Both the position numbers and the translations under genes were made by a program. From Posidonia oceanica (Eukaryota > Streptophyta > Magnoliopsida > Alismatales > Posidoniaceae), in assembly GCA_037176725.1 (NCBI GenBank), contig JAZBRS010000050.1:12728001-12792000 (forward strand): a stretch of 64,000 bases of DNA, read 5' to 3'. How positions within the stretch are numbered: the first letter of the stretch is position 1; every line of letters starts with the position of its first letter. Positions 33,475 through 47,200 of the stretch are shown piece by piece. Below the pieces are notes generated by a model, which was given only the letters and a program-made list of their open reading frames with translations, did no database searches and was not told the origin of the DNA.

Positions 33475-35621
33475 ATTATGGCGACACTAGGAAGCAGGAT
33501 TCGCCGGCACGCTTCACTGGCGAACTTTCCTTGTTTTTTGGCTGCACATGGAACCCAGGGGCGCCCAGGAGGCACCCATTATGTTTGGGTTGGACCTGAT
33601 TTTGGTGATAACCGATCTATCAGAGGTTGCTCTTTTGTTGCTGAAGTTTAGAATCTGATTTTTCATTTTGTGGTGAGTTTGTAGAACTAAAATGAATCCT
33701 TGTTCTTTAAGGGATTAGAATTTTATAAACACATTAGGGCAAGAAGAGAATCAAGCCAATCATTAGGGATGAGTTAGGGATTGCATAAAATTGAATAGCA
33801 AGACCCCACTTGAGCTAGGGTAGGAAACTAAAAGACTAATTAACTTAGAAATTCTAAGGTTTTCCCTAATTGGTCTAGATGGACATTAGGGAACATAATA
33901 ATTTAGGATTGGATCTTGGCACCAGAACTTAGTGTTTTGCTTGCCGTTGGTGTGGGTGTGTGGTCTCGTAAGTACATTGGCACTTTGGAATCAGTGCTTT
34001 GCTTTTGTGTGGTGCCGGAAGGGTAAATGATAAACCCAGAAGGTGCTTTTTTTCCCTGTTGTGTGGTGTTTTGTAATGTGGTTTTGGGCTCGACAATGGA
34101 GTTGTCGAGGTTGTGTTTTGAGCTGCGATTTTAGCTTGTGGTTTTGTGCTGTACTTGGTACTGTATTTTGAGGTATTTTGAGTTGTCATTTAAGTATTTC
34201 GAAATGGTTTTCGAAAAGAGTTTTGAAAAGAAAATGCAGGGGTTTGGCAATGGTTTTTGAAAGATTTTTTCGATGTTTTCTATGTGTGGCGGACCAAGAT
34301 ACTGGCGGGACGTGCCGACAGGATCAGGGGATGTGACGACATTCCTGGTTGGCCAGGCACATTGCCTAGGTTGAGGTCCTGAGACCAAGAGGCTGAGGTA
34401 AGTGTTCGTCGGATCTTAGAGGTATGATACTCCTTGATTGTCGTTCACGAGGCCGAGGCTGAGGTCCGCGGGTTGGGGGTACCAACTAGACTTGGAGGTA
34501 TGACACTCTGCTTGTTCCGAGTGCCGAGGACCTAGGGTACTGACTGTACATAGTGTATCATGGTAGCGGACACAGGGGGTATGAGACCTCTGAGTAGCTA
34601 CACATGATACCCTAGTTAGTATGGGTACCGAGACTGCTTGGTGTTGACTGAGCCTGGGGGTGAGGAGTCCTAGGGGTTTGGAGCACTGAGTTAGGGCACT
34701 TAGAGGGCGTACCCTGTGGTGTCCTGCTGAGAGACAGGACCTGTTGAGGCTTGTTGGCTGGGACGGTTCACTCCCCCACAGGGTGGTCGACCGAAGCAGT
34801 GCAGGGACACCGTGGTAGCGCCTCAGTGGACTGCCTGTGGCTAGGTGTCTCGCTTGGGCCCGAGTGACGACACTTTGTTTTCTTGTGTGTGGTTAGCTGT
34901 GCTTGTGGCCGTGCCTGTGGGGCATAGGTCTTGCGCTAGTGAGGCGCATTGGTTTTGCTAAGTAGTGTCTCAATGCTGGCTTTGTGTTTTGGTGTTTGTT
35001 GTGTTGTGTGTGTGTGTGTGTTGAATGCTATTGAGGATATTCAGACACGGTTGGTTGTCTAGCCCGCACTAGTAGTGTGATGGACCAGACCGTGTGTTTT
35101 GAGGCTAGATTTGGCTAGTGTGCTCATTTCAAGTGTGCATAAAGACTTTGAATAGAGCATGCATATGCTTTTGAAATGAAAAGAGAAAAGATGATTTCAA
35201 ATGCATGTTTTTAGTGGTTTGCTTTGTGAGCAATGAGGTATGCCTTGTTGTGGCATACAGAAGTGAATCCTGTGTTTGTTGCTTGTGCTGTAGTTACGCC
35301 TGTTTCCTTAACATTGTTTGTCAAGTTGTTTGTGTGCGTAGGTGGGGTGTGTGCTGAGTGACCTATTGAGTGGTCACTCACGTGTCTTTTGTTTTTGTTT
35401 TTGGCAGGTGTAGTATTGGAGCTAGAGTTGCTAGTACATAAAGGAGAGGAGTTACACTACCACACATCAAGGATTCTAGGTAAGTGAGTTGTTTAAGTTT
35501 ATTTTATTTCTGCTTTATAGTATTTGTGAGAATTTAGTTCCATAGTTCATGAATGTTAATAAGATTTTTTTTAAAAAAAAATTTAGCAATGTTGAGAGGT
35601 AACGACATTGGGGTCGTTACA
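33475..35621 (+). repeat. Block C, third copy (2,147 bp)
   Basis: Ends GGGGTCGTTACA. Two stretches align clearly with the inverted chromovirus LTR: 34,600-34,690 with about 56,225-56,345, and 35,340-35,440 with about 55,268-55,350. Confidence 0.87.
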
Positions 35622-37109
35622 TAGACGGTTTTCGATTTGACAAAAAAGTTTGACTTTTTTTTAAAATAGAGTTTTATTTAACATTTATGTGTCCTTTATA
35701 ATAGATGAATTTTTTCATAGGTGTATCATATTTTCCACCTCTATATTGCTATTATCGATATTTCCTTGAATTCAATACACTTTTGTAAGCTTATACTCAA
35801 TTTGTAAAGGCTTACTGGTTTTCGAACTTTAAAAAACTTTGACTTTTTTATTATTGAATTCTACATTTACTTTTTTGACATTAATAAACAACAATTTATC
35901 TATTTTGCAATGTTATGTACCAACAACACTTGTCTACTTCATTTTTACACAATTTTGAAGATTTTTATGAAAATTACAAAAGTTTTTGAGATTTCTCCCA
36001 TTTTATCGATTAACAATAAGTGTTTGTATACGATTTTTTGTAATATTTTAAAATATCATTGGTTTCCTTAATTGATTGTTATTTTTGTACGTTTTGACCT
36101 ACAATCTCAATGGATCATATTTTAGTAACTTTTATTGTCATTCTAATAAAATTCGAGAGGATAAACGGGTTTAGATGGTAGAGATAGTTTGACTTTTTGT
36201 TAAGTTAGAGTTTTATTAAATATTTTATTATAATTTCTAGTATATGTATTTCTTTTATAGTTTATCGTAATTTCCACCTATAAATATCAATCATCGGTAT
36301 TTCCTCGAATTTGATACACTTCTGACAAATTATACTCAAGTTTTAAAGGCACATTGCTTTAGAAGATTTAAAAAAGTTTGACTTTTTATATTTTTGAGTT
36401 CTCTTACTTGTTTTTTGACAATTACATACAATGATTTATCTATTTTGCGTTATTATATACCAACCACACATCTCTACATGAGTTTTACGCAATTTATATG
36501 ATTTATACAAAAATTACAAAATCTTTTGAGATTTCTTCCATTTTATCAAAAACCAGTAGGTGTTAGTTAACAGTTTTTTGTTACATTTCAAAAAATATAT
36601 TGTTTTCATATTTGATTGTTGTTTTTGATACATTGCGACCTATAGTATCTGTGAATCATGTTTTGGTGACATTCGATGTCATTCAAATAAAATACTAGAT
36701 GATAGACGGCTTTCGATTTGACAAAAAAGTTTGACTTTTTGTTAAGATTGAGTTTTATTAAACATTGATGTGTCATTTATATTAGATGAATTTTTTCATA
36801 AGTGTATCATATTTTCCATCTCTATATTTCTATTATCAATATTTCCTTGAATTCGATACACTTTTGTCAGCTCGTACTCAATTTTTAAAGGCTTGCTGGT
36901 TTTCGAATATTAAAAAAGTTTGACTTTTTTATTTTTGAATTCTCTAATTACTTTTTTTTTTTGGGCAAAGAAGATTTTTATATTAATGATAAGATAACGA
37001 TGTACAGAAGAAATGATACACCTCAAGAAGAGGATATGGACCCAACAATCACCAGTCCAAGATTAGTCAGAAAAAACTCCTCTCCAAAATCCGTGCCCTT
37101 GGGAAAAGG

Positions 37110-39065
37110 ATGAGGAGAAAAAGACTAATCCATACTCTCTCTAGTTCGCAAACTAGGAAAACCCCACCTATCAAGGATACAAATACCTCTAAGCTCCCTG
37201 GGGAAATCATAATAAGAAGAATAAACATGATCAATTTGGTGCCGTCCTCCCTCCTTAGCCAGAAAATCTGCAGCAAAATTGCCCTCCCGAAAATAGTGAG
37301 AGTAGCAAACATTAAATCTATTTAGAATACATCGCCACCAAATATAGCATCTCCAGCTAACCGATATCTTCCTTTGCAACATAAGTACCACCTACAAAGA
37401 ATCTGATTGGATCTCAGCAACCTCAATGCCATGCTCCTCACATAAAACCAGCATATCCCAAATGACTCTAATCTCAGCCTCATTGTTAGTGATCCTGCCA
37501 TAGAAAGATGAAAAAGCAATTTTAACATGGCCCCTCCCATCCCTAACCAGCCCACCTCCCCCTGCTCCTGTTGACGAAGAGGACCCATCAACATTGGCCT
37601 TGTTACTCACTGAAGGAGGACTCCATGTAATAGGTAAGCACAAGGCATTCAGAGTAGTTGGAACTACGAAACCAGCATGCATCAATTTTGGAACACGCCC
37701 CCCTAGAAAAGAGAATTTCTTTTTGCCAATCAAAAAATTGCATTCACCAACAATGTCCAAAGTCACAAGACGCCATCCCCTGTACCTGTTAGAATACCTC
37801 CTTTTGCAACGCTCCTTCCAGATGTGCCAGCATATAAAACTTGGAAGAAGCCCAATCAAAGCATGCCTGTAAGAAGACATCCTACCCGAACCCTTCCAAG
37901 AAGAAATAGTATCCCAGACGTCTCCACAGATATCCATATGAAGTACATGGCTAAAAAACGACCATATATTTGAAGCCAAATCGCCATCAAGTAGCAAATG
38001 ATTAAGAGATTCTGTCCGAGCATTGATACAGCAGTTGCATTTGGAAACAAATAGCACAGATCTAGATTGAATATTTGCATCAACAACCACTGCATTCCAA
38101 GCTATCTTCCAAAGAAAAATGGACATCTTTGCTAGCAAAAAAGAAGACCAGATCCATCTCCACCTGTTCTCATATGAACTCCTGTTAGAAATAAGAGACC
38201 AAGCACTCTTAATTGAAAAAACACCATCAGACACAGGCATCCAAATAAGTTTATTATCAGAACCCTGCGAGTTCACATGAAGCTTGTGAAACTGCTGCCA
38301 AAAACTATGCACGTCATCCTCATTGCCCCCAATCTGATTTTCAAATAAATCTCTATGATGATACACATCCCCAATATAGGCCCCCAAATCAGTATACGTG
38401 AAATGCTCGAAAACATTGAACAGAATCCCATCTTCATGCCATTTATCCATCCAAAACAAAGCATTCCCCTTATCAATCTGCCACCGAGAATTTGAAATAA
38501 CCATTGGCATAACTTCCATCAAAGACTTCTAACGAGGTGAAGCATATGTTGGATAAGAAACATTCCATCCAACCAACAAAACCTTATACTTGGTTGCACA
38601 ATAGATACTCCACAAAGATTCTTTTAACAGCAGCTTCCAGCAGGCCTTAATCCTGAAAAGATATTGCATATCAGCAAACCGCCGAATGCCCAACCCCATA
38701 TCATGCAAAGGCCTAGTACAAATATCCCAATGCACCCAATGGAATTTCTTCTTGTTTTCCATGTAACCCCATAAAAAATCTCTCAAAAGCCGGTCTATGT
38801 CATGAATAATATGCACAGGAACCTTCAAAATAGTCAATATGTGCAATGGAATAGAACAAAGAACATTCTTAATCAGAGTTAGACGACCAGCCATACTCAG
38901 GAATTTATAACACCAACCATCTATGCGTTTCCTGATTTTCTCCAATAAAGGACGTAAAAAACATCCTTTAAATCTCCATGGAGCAATAGGAGCCCCCAAA
39001 TAATACAGAGGCCAAGAACCTCGAGAAAAACCAGTATGGTACTCAATAATATCATTTCTTCTCAA
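37110..39065 (-). pseudogene. LINE 1 ORF2, zinc-type domain and RNase H
   Basis: After the thumb (38,529-39,065) comes a Cys/His region with SKCNCCINARTESLNHLLLD, the zf-RVT type found in plant L1 proteins, then RNase H with KANVDGSS, ITNNEAEIRV, QSDSL and FREGNFAADFLAKEG. Stops at 38,529 and 37,392 and a frameshift interrupt it. A C-terminal RNase H is a mark of plant L1 elements. Confidence 0.85.
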
Positions 39066-40204
39066 AGGATGCCCCTAAAAATAATTGCATGTGCTCCTAC
39101 CCAAGTGTTGACCAGAAAAAGTTCATACCTTGCAATAAAGCCCATGAGATTGGAGAGGGAAATACTATCAGCTCTACAGAACATTAAAGCATCATCAGCA
39201 AAGAACAAATGAGAAGGACTGATTCCTTTCCCAGATATAGCAAATCTTTTGCACAACCCTCTTTCAACCAACGAACTGACACCCTTGCTGAAAACCTCCT
39301 GAGCCAAAATAAACAAGGAGGGAGATAGAGGATCACCTTGCTTCAGACCCCTCGAAGCCTTAAAGAACCCTGCTTGTTTCCCATTAATAATAATAGAAAA
39401 CCAATTATTGTCTAGAGATCTTCGAACAAGGTCAATAAACCTCTCAGAAAACCCAAACCGCCACAGCACCTGAAATAGGAAAGGCCACTCCATCCTATCA
39501 TAGGCCTTTAACATATCCAACTTGAAGACCACATTACCCCCTCTGCATCTCTTATCAATATCCCCAGTCAACTCCTGCGCCAACTGAATATGATCATAAA
39601 TGTCCCTTCCCTTAACAAAACCTGCCTGCTCAATACTGATCAACTTTGGGAGCCAAGAAACAAGCCTATCATTCAAGATCTTAGAACAAAACTTGGAAGG
39701 CACATTCCCCACACTAATAGGTCTGTACTGGGCAAAACTAATAGGACTATCAACTTTTGGAAAAAGACAGATCATAGAAGTAGGGATACTTCTATGCATT
39801 TTGCCACCAACATAGAAAAACTTTATCAAGGCAAACAAGTCATCCTTAATAACATCCCAAGTAGCCAAATAGAAAGACAAAGAAAACCCATCAGGACCTA
39901 CAGCCGCCCCCACAGGCATAGTCTGAAGAGTAGCATAAATTTCCTCCATATCTGGCAAAGCAATAATAGACAAACAATCCTCCACAGAGATTAAGGAAGG
40001 AATACAGTCCAGCAGAGTATCATCCATCGAGCACCCTTCAGAGGTGAAAAGATCTTTAAAGAATTCAATGCTGACGTCCTGTATCTGTTTAGCATCATGA
40101 ACCCAAACGTCTCTACTATCTTTGATAGCATGAATGGTTGACCGACACCTCCGCTGCTTGACAGTATTATGGAAAAAAGCTGTATTCTTGTCTCCTTCCT
40201 TCAA
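39062..40204 (-). pseudogene. LINE 1 ORF2, reverse transcriptase
   Basis: A 380-codon frame with LINE RT blocks: AAVGPDGFSLSFY, YRPISVGNVPSK, KLDMLKAYDRMEW, ASRGLKQGDPLSPSLFI and the catalytic FADDALMF, all preserved. A frameshift near 39,065 leads to the next part (LYYLGAPIA, FLSMAGRLTLIKNV). It is the best-preserved reading frame of the LINE. Confidence 0.88.
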
Positions 40205-40219
40205 CCACTGACAACGAGC

Positions 40220-41323
40220 CTTCTGTAACTAGAACTTCTCTTCCCGTAGAAGAGCTAAGTCCAAGTCCTGCAGAGCAGAATTAACCTGTTGCACATGCTC
40301 AATACTGTAATTTTCATCTAGAATCCTCTGTACATTAGCCAATCTTTCCTCAGCCTTCTTAACATTAGCAAAAATAATACCAAAATGCTCTTTGTTCTAG
40401 ATCATTAAAGTCTTCTTCAGACAAAATAATTTGAGAAACCAACGTAAAGACATGTCACCATAATCAACCATAGGAGAAACCCAAGACTGTTTAATGACCT
40501 GTAAACAAGTTGCATCATCAAGCCAGACACCTAGAAACTTGATGGGGGTAGGACCAAAATCATCCGGATTTGCAACATCCACCAAAATAGGAGCATGAAC
40601 CGAGTGGGATCGAGGAAGATTTGTAACCTTAACCTACAGAGAATAGCAATGCAAGTTAACCAGACATCTGTCTAATCTGGCCATAATCCAGTCCTCACCT
40701 ATCTGATTATTGCACCAAGTGAACTGAGAGCCTATAAAACCAGCATCATCAAGCATGCACGTGGATAAACAATCCCTGAACTCATTTAAATACATCTGCC
40801 TTGGAAAACTCCCACCCTTCTTTTCAGAACAGGATAAAACTGAGTTAAAGTCACCAACAACAAACTAAGGCCTCTGAAAATCCATCTCAGCAAGAGAAGA
40901 TAAATGCTCCCAAAGATCCCTACGTTGAATCCCATCACAACTAGCATAGATAATAGTGATAAAAACCGTAGAATCAATATAACTATCAAAAATAGAAATA
41001 GTTAAAGCCTGCTCAAACACCTTCACAACCTCCATCTGATTCGAGGCTTTCCCAAACACCCATATTTTGGCTACACCTCCATTATTAGCATAAAATTTAT
41101 CAAAACCCATCTCTCTCATGATATCATCACTCTGACTAACATCAACCATAGGTTCAAGAATAGCAAGCATATAAGGCCTATGGAGATTAACTAGATATTT
41201 CAACCTCCTAACCGTTGGCCGATTACCCACACCTCTAGCATTCCATATGATCTTCGTCATTGGATAAAATATTAAATGAATTGTGAATACCAGGGAGAGA
41301 CTTACTACGAGTAGCAACTCCAT
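40220..41323 (-). pseudogene. LINE 1 ORF2, endonuclease region
   Basis: Apurinic-type endonuclease remnants: MTKIIWNARGVGNRPTVRRL at the start (WNARG), ILEPMV, and VVGDFNSVLS near 40,850, a GDFN motif. Several stops (near 40,865, 40,640 and 40,395) split the frame. This domain nicks the target for target-primed reverse transcription. Confidence 0.8.
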
Positions 41324-42004
41324 TCGACACCTTCAAAGTACACGAGCCACTTTTACTAACCGCAACATTTTTCCTTGACCTACCACGTTGCCGTTTGTTG
41401 GTGCAAATAGTTCAGTTTCACTCACTGAATATATGATATCCACTTGCATGGTGTCCTCACTAATAACGACATCATCCCGGCCTCCCAATGAATCATTTTT
41501 ACGGCTGCCAATTACTTTTTTGACATTAACAAACAACGATTTATCTATTTTGCATTGTTATATACCAACAACACTTCTCTACTTCATTTTTACATAATTT
41601 TGAAGATTTCTACGAAAATTACAAAAGTGTTCGAGATTTTCCCATTTTATCGATTAACAATAAGTGTTTGTATACGATTTTTTGTAATATTTTAAAATAT
41701 CATTGGTTTCCTTAATTGATTGTTATTTTTGTACGTTTTGACCTATAATCTCAAATGATCATATTTTGGTAACTTTTATTGTCATTCTAATAAAATTTGA
41801 GAGGATAAATGGGTTAAAATTTTTTTTTTTTTTTTTTCGGGCAATGAAAATTTTTATATTATTGATGATAGAAGAAAGAGTACAAGAAGAAATGATACAC
41901 CTCGAATAGAGGATAAAGACTCATCAATCACTTATCTTTGGATTGTCTGAAAAAACTCCACTCCAAAACCCATGCCCTTGGGAGAAAAGAAGTGGAGAAA
42001 AAGA

Positions 42005-43006
42005 CTAACCCCCACTCTTTCTATTCCTAATCGAAGGAACACCCAATTTGTCAAGATTACAGATGCCTTTCATAACTCTAGGGAGGTCAAAATAATCATG
42101 ATAGATCACATTAGCACTAGTAGATCCACCACTTTTAGCTAAGAAATCCGGAGCTCCATTGCACTCATGAAAGCAGTGGGTGAAGCTGACAATATTATAC
42201 CTCTGAATACTTCTCCACCACCAATTGCATTTCCAGTGGACATTGATTCTGCCTAGTAACACCTGAACAATTTGCAAAGAATTAGATTCAATCTCCCTAA
42301 CTGTGATGTCATACCTGTCACAAAGCTGTAAAAGGTCTCAGACTGCTCTCATTTCCGCCTCATTATTGGTGATACGACCATAATAGTTAGAGAAGGCAAT
42401 GATAACCCTACCACAAGCATCTCTGACAATGCCACCACCCCCAGCAGAGGAAGAAGTCGAAGATCCATCAACATTTGCCTCAAGACCATAAGTAGGGGGA
42501 GACCATCTCACAAACAAATAATGTTTGTTAAGGATCATAGGTACGTGAAACCCAGCCTTAGAAAAGGCCACAACGTCCCCACCTATAACATCAAATTTGA
42601 TCCCCTCAAGAGTGAAGTTGCAATCAGCTATAACACCTGAAACAACCTGAGCCCAACTAAGAAACCTGCTAGAAAATCTCCTGTTACATCTTTCACGCCA
42701 GATGTGCCAACATATGAAAGCAGGAAGAATCCCAAAAAGAGTACCCCCATAAGAGTGCCTTTTAGCTCTACTGTGCCAAGAGAGAATAGTAGAAGCAATA
42801 TCCACACACAGATCTATGTGAAAAACAGAAGTAAAGAAAACCCAAACCTTTTTGCCTAGCTCTCCATGTAGAAGTAAATGATCCAGGCTTTCCACATGAT
42901 GCTCAACACAACAGTTGCACATCGAAACAAAAGGAGCAGAACAGGACTGAATGTTCTCATCAACAGCCACACCATTCCAACTAATGTGCCAAAGAAATAA
43001 TGACAT
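42005..43006 (-). pseudogene. LINE 2 ORF2, zinc-type domain and RNase H
   Basis: VSMCNCCVEHHVESLDHLLL gives the zinc-type motif; LEANVDGSSTSS and ITNNEAEMRAV give RNase H, which ends in HCFHECNGAPDFLAKSGG after a stop near 42,337. The final active-site region is partly degraded. Confidence 0.83.
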
Positions 43007-43165
43007 TTTAGGAGGAATCAGTTTAGACTAGATTGACTTTCTAGAGGGACCAACAAATCTTTTAGTATAGATCAAATTCCACGTATCTTTGATAGAAAAA
43101 TGACCATCAGGAGAAGGAATCCAAATAAGAATGTCATTTTGCCCACGAGGATCCACATGGAGATT

Positions 43166-45352
43166 CTAAAGGGCATCCCACATATCGTGCAGGTCTCCCA
43201 CATCCCCAATCACGTGTTCCTCAAAGAAATCCTTGTTAAAATACACTTCCACAGTCTTGATAGAAAGATCGGCAATAGGCAGGTGCTGAAAAATATTATG
43301 AATAATACCACTGCTCCACCATTTGTCCATCCAAAAAGAACTATTACCTTTGTCTATCTGCCACAAAGAATTAGCAACAACCCACGGCATCACAGTCATG
43401 AGGGACTTCCATCTAGTAGTGCAAAAGGACGGAACAGGAGAATACCACCCCTTCCGATCAATACAATACTTAGCTGCACAGAATTGACTCCATAAAGAGG
43501 AACGTTGAAGAAGGTTCCAGCAAGCCTTGATACAGAAAAGCACATGCAAATCTTGGAATTTTCTGATATCTAACCCCATCTCATCAAAAGACTTGGTGCA
43601 ATTATCCCAATTAACCCAATGAAGGAGGCGTTTACCCACTTTAGAGCCCCACAAAAAATCACGCAATCTACGGTCCAGAATATTGATGACATGCTCAGGA
43701 ATCTTAGAGACAGCTAAAATATGAATAGGAATAGAAGCCAAAACACTCCTCACAAGAGTCAGCCTACCAGCCATATTCAAGGTACGAACACCCCATCCTT
43801 CAACCCGACATTTGGCAATGTCCACTAAAGGAAGGAAGTAAGAAAATTTACCACGTCCCACAGCAATGGAAGCCCCCAAATAACGAAGAGGCCAAGACCC
43901 TCTAGCAAAACCCGTATATCTCTCAATCGGCTCACTTCTAGAAGATGGATCACGCCATATATAGGTACACTTATTCTTTTCCATGCGTTGACCCGAAGCT
44001 TTCTCGTACTTTGAAATGAATTCCATGAGATTCTGAACCGAGTTTCCATCTCCTCTATAGAATAACAAAGCATCATTAGCAAACAATAAATGAGATGGCG
44101 CCAGACCTTTCCCTGAAGTAGTATATCTCTGACAGTAGCCTTTCAAAAATAACTCCTGGAGCCCTCTACTAAAAACCTCTTGGGCAATAATAAATAAAGA
44201 AGGAGAGAGAGGGTCTCCCTGCTTAAGACCTCTCGAAGCCTTGAGAAAACCATTCTACTTGCCATTAATAATAACAAAGAACCAATTATTGTTAAGAGAC
44301 CTTCTAACCAAATCAATAAATCTTTCAGAGAAGCCAAATCTGTGCAAGACGTTAAAAAGAAAAGCCCATTCCATCCTGTCATAAGCTTTCAACATATCCA
44401 GTTTAAAGATAGTATTACCCCCCCTGCACTTCCTATTCACATCACCGCACAGATCCTGGGCCAATTGAATATGATAAAAAATATCTCTACCTTTGACAAA
44501 ACCTGCCTATTCCAGGCCAATCACCTTAGGAAGAAATGAGGCAAGCCAGTTATTGAGAATTTTGGAACAAATTTTTGATGCCACATTCCGCACATTGATG
44601 GGCCTATACTGAGCAAAACTAACAGGGTTATCAACTTTTGGAATTAAGCAAACCATGGAGGCAGAAACACTCCTATGCATAAGCCCTCCAACATAAAAAT
44701 ATTTTACCAAGGCAAAGAGATCCTCCTTAATAATCTGCCAAGCAGCAATATAGAAGGATATAGAGAATCCGTCAGGACCAGAAGCTGCCCCCGCAGGCAT
44801 CGAAAGAATAGCCTGGTGAATTTCCTCCATATCAAGAACTCTAGATAAAAGGGAATTGTCATCATCCGAAATTAATCAAGGGATACTGTCAAGAAGATGT
44901 TCATCCTCCTCAGATCCCTCCGAAGTAAAGAAGCTTTTGAAGAAATCCACCTGAACTGAACAAATATTCTGAATATCATGATTCCACACGCCGTTAGAGT
45001 CCTTAATAGCCTGAATAAGGTTGTGCTGCCTCCGTTGCTTGACAGTGTTATGAAAGAAAGTGGTATTTCTGTCCCATTCCTTAACCCATTTACAATGAGC
45101 CTTTTGAGCCCAAAACTTTTCTTCCTGTCTCAAGACATTGTCCAACTCTTGCTAAGCCATGATAACCTCCTGTAGACAAATATCACCATAGGCCGCCTCA
45201 AGGTTCATCTGTGCTACTCTGAGCTTCTCCTCTGCCACTTTAGTCTTCTCAAAGAAGTCACCAAAGTGATTTCTGTTCCAGTCACGCAAGTCCCCCCTAA
45301 GTCTCTTAAGCTTAAGAAACCATCTAAAGGACATATCACCATCATCACACAC
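43166..45352 (-). pseudogene. LINE 2 ORF2, reverse transcriptase
   Basis: Reads AASGPDGFSISFY, YRPINVRNVASK, KLDMLKAYDRMEW and ASRGLKQGDPLSPSLFI in successive frames. The catalytic motif is FANDALLF, where the first Asp of FADD has become Asn, which would abolish catalysis. Stops at 45,152, 44,876, 44,507 and 44,255 also break it. The thumb (LRYLGASIA, LNMAGRLTLVRSV) follows in a 326-codon frame. Confidence 0.87.
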
Positions 45353-47200
45353 CGGAGCGACCCTAAACAGGTTCAGATGAAAAAGATAGTTTAACTTTTT
45401 GCTAAGTTAGAGTTTTATTAAATATTTTATTATAATTTCTAGTATATATATTTTTTTGATAGTGCATCGTAATTTCCACCTATAAATATCAATCATCAGT
45501 ATTTCCTCGAATTCGATACACATCTGAAATTATACTCAATTTTTAAAGACACATTGCTTTAGATGATTTAAAAAAGTTTGACTTCTTTTTTTTTTGAGTT
45601 CTCTTACTTGTTTTTGGACAATTACATACAACGATTTATATATTTTGCGTTATTATATACCAACTACACATCTCTACATGAGTTTTACGCAATTTATAAG
45701 ATTTCTACGAAAATTACAAAATCTTCTGAGATTTCTTCCATTTTATCGAAAAACAGTAGGTGTTAGTTAACAGTTTTTTGTTACTTATCAAAAAATATAT
45801 TGTTTTCATATTTGATTGTTGTTTTTGATACATTACGACCTATATTATCTGTGAATCATGTTTTGGTGACATTCGATATCAATCAAATAAAATACTAAAT
45901 GATAAACGGTTTTCGATTTGACAAAAAAGTATGACTTTTTATTAAGATAGAGTTTTATTAAACATTTACGTGTCATTTATATTAGATGAATTCTTTCATA
46001 GGTGTATCATATCTTCCATTTCTATATTTCTATTATCGATGTTTCCTTGAATTCGATACTCTTTTGTCAGCTCATACTCAATTTGTAAAGGCTTACTGGT
46101 TTTCGAACTTTAAAAAAGTTTGAATTTTTTATTTTTGAATTCTCCAATTACTTTTTTGAAATTAACAAACAACGATTTATCTATTTTGCAATGTTATGTA
46201 CCAACAACATCTCTCTACTTCATTTTTACGAAATTTTGAAGATTTCTACGAAAATTACAAAAGTTTTCGAGATTTCTCTCATTTTATTGATTAATAGTAA
46301 GTGTTTGTATACGATTTTTTGTAATATTTTAAAATATCATTGGTTTCCTTAATTGATTGTTATTTTTGTACGTTTTGACCAACAATCTCAATGGATCATA
46401 TTTTGATAACTTTTATTGTCATTCTAATAAAATTCGAGAGGATAAACAGGTTTAAATGGAATAGATAGTTTGACTTTTTGTTAAGTTAGAGTTTTATTAA
46501 ATATTTTATTATCATTTCTAGTATATGTATTTTTTTGATAGTGCAACGTAATTTCCACCTATAAATATCAGTTATCGGTATTTCCTCAAATTCGATATAC
46601 TTCTGACAAATTATACTCGATTTTTAAAGGCACGTTACTATAGAAGATTTAAAAAATTTTGACTTTTTTTATTTTTGAGTTCTCTTACTTATTTTTTGAC
46701 AATTACATATTTGATTGTTGTTTTTGATATATTAGGACCTATATTATCTGTGAATCATGTTTTAGTGACATTTGATGTCATTCAAATAAAATACTAGATG
46801 ATAGACGGTTTTCGATTTGACAAAAAAGTTTGACTTTTTATTACGATAAAGTTTTATTAAATATTTACGTGTCATTTATATTAGATGAATTTTTTCATAG
46901 GTGTATCATATTTTCCACCTCTATATTTCTATTATCGATATTTCTTTGAATTCGATACACTTTTGTCAGCTCATACTCAATTTCTAAAGGCTTACTGGTT
47001 TTCTAACTTTAAAAAAGTTTGACTTTTTTATTTTTGAATTCTCCAATTACTTTTTTGACATTAACAAACAACGATTTTTCTATTTTGCATTGTTATAAAT
47101 CAACAACACTTCTCAACTTCATTTTTGCACAATTTTGAAGATTTCTATGAAAATAACAAAAGTTTTCGAGATTTCTTCCATTTTATCGATTAACAATAAG

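Larger units (their letters stand above)
36952..41508 (-). mobile_element. LINE 1: L1-type non-LTR retrotransposon, 5' truncated
   Basis: A minus-strand LINE of about 4.56 kb with its 3' end at left: a poly(A) tail (poly-T at 36,952-36,962) preceded by TTTGCCC, typical of plant L1 elements. The satellite sequence AATTACTTTTTT lies on both sides (36,946-36,957 and 41,510-41,521), a target-site duplication. ORF2 runs endonuclease, RT, zinc-type C-terminal domain and RNase H. ORF1 is not recognisable, so the 5' end is truncated. Confidence 0.92.
41820..45364 (-). mobile_element. LINE 2: L1-type, related to LINE 1, more strongly 5' truncated
   Basis: A minus-strand LINE of about 3.5 kb. Poly(A) is poly-T at 41,820-41,837, preceded by ATTGCCCG on the minus strand. 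Flanks are TAAATGGGTTAAAAT and TAAACAGGTTCAGAT, a diverged target duplication. It starts between endonuclease and RT and shares the family layout of LINE 1 with much sequence divergence. It sits about 310 bp from LINE 1, in the next monomer. Confidence 0.9.
35622..47200 (+). repeat. A/B tract 3, interrupted by two LINEs
   Basis: The satellite pieces are 35,622-36,951, 41,509-41,820 and 45,365-47,200. Rejoined in register they give A-B-A-B-A-B-partial A, with one B shortened by about 180 bp (46,450-46,807). The monomer phase continues across each LINE, showing the LINEs are later insertions. Confidence 0.88.

Noticed and set aside
37067..37325. Plus-strand open frames over LINE 1 3' end
   Set aside because: Antisense shadows of the RNase H region and 3' end of the LINE.
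41333..41536. Separate small gene upstream of LINE 1 endonuclease
   Set aside because: Its start overlaps the satellite junction and target duplication; it is more likely LINE sequence just 5' of ORF2.
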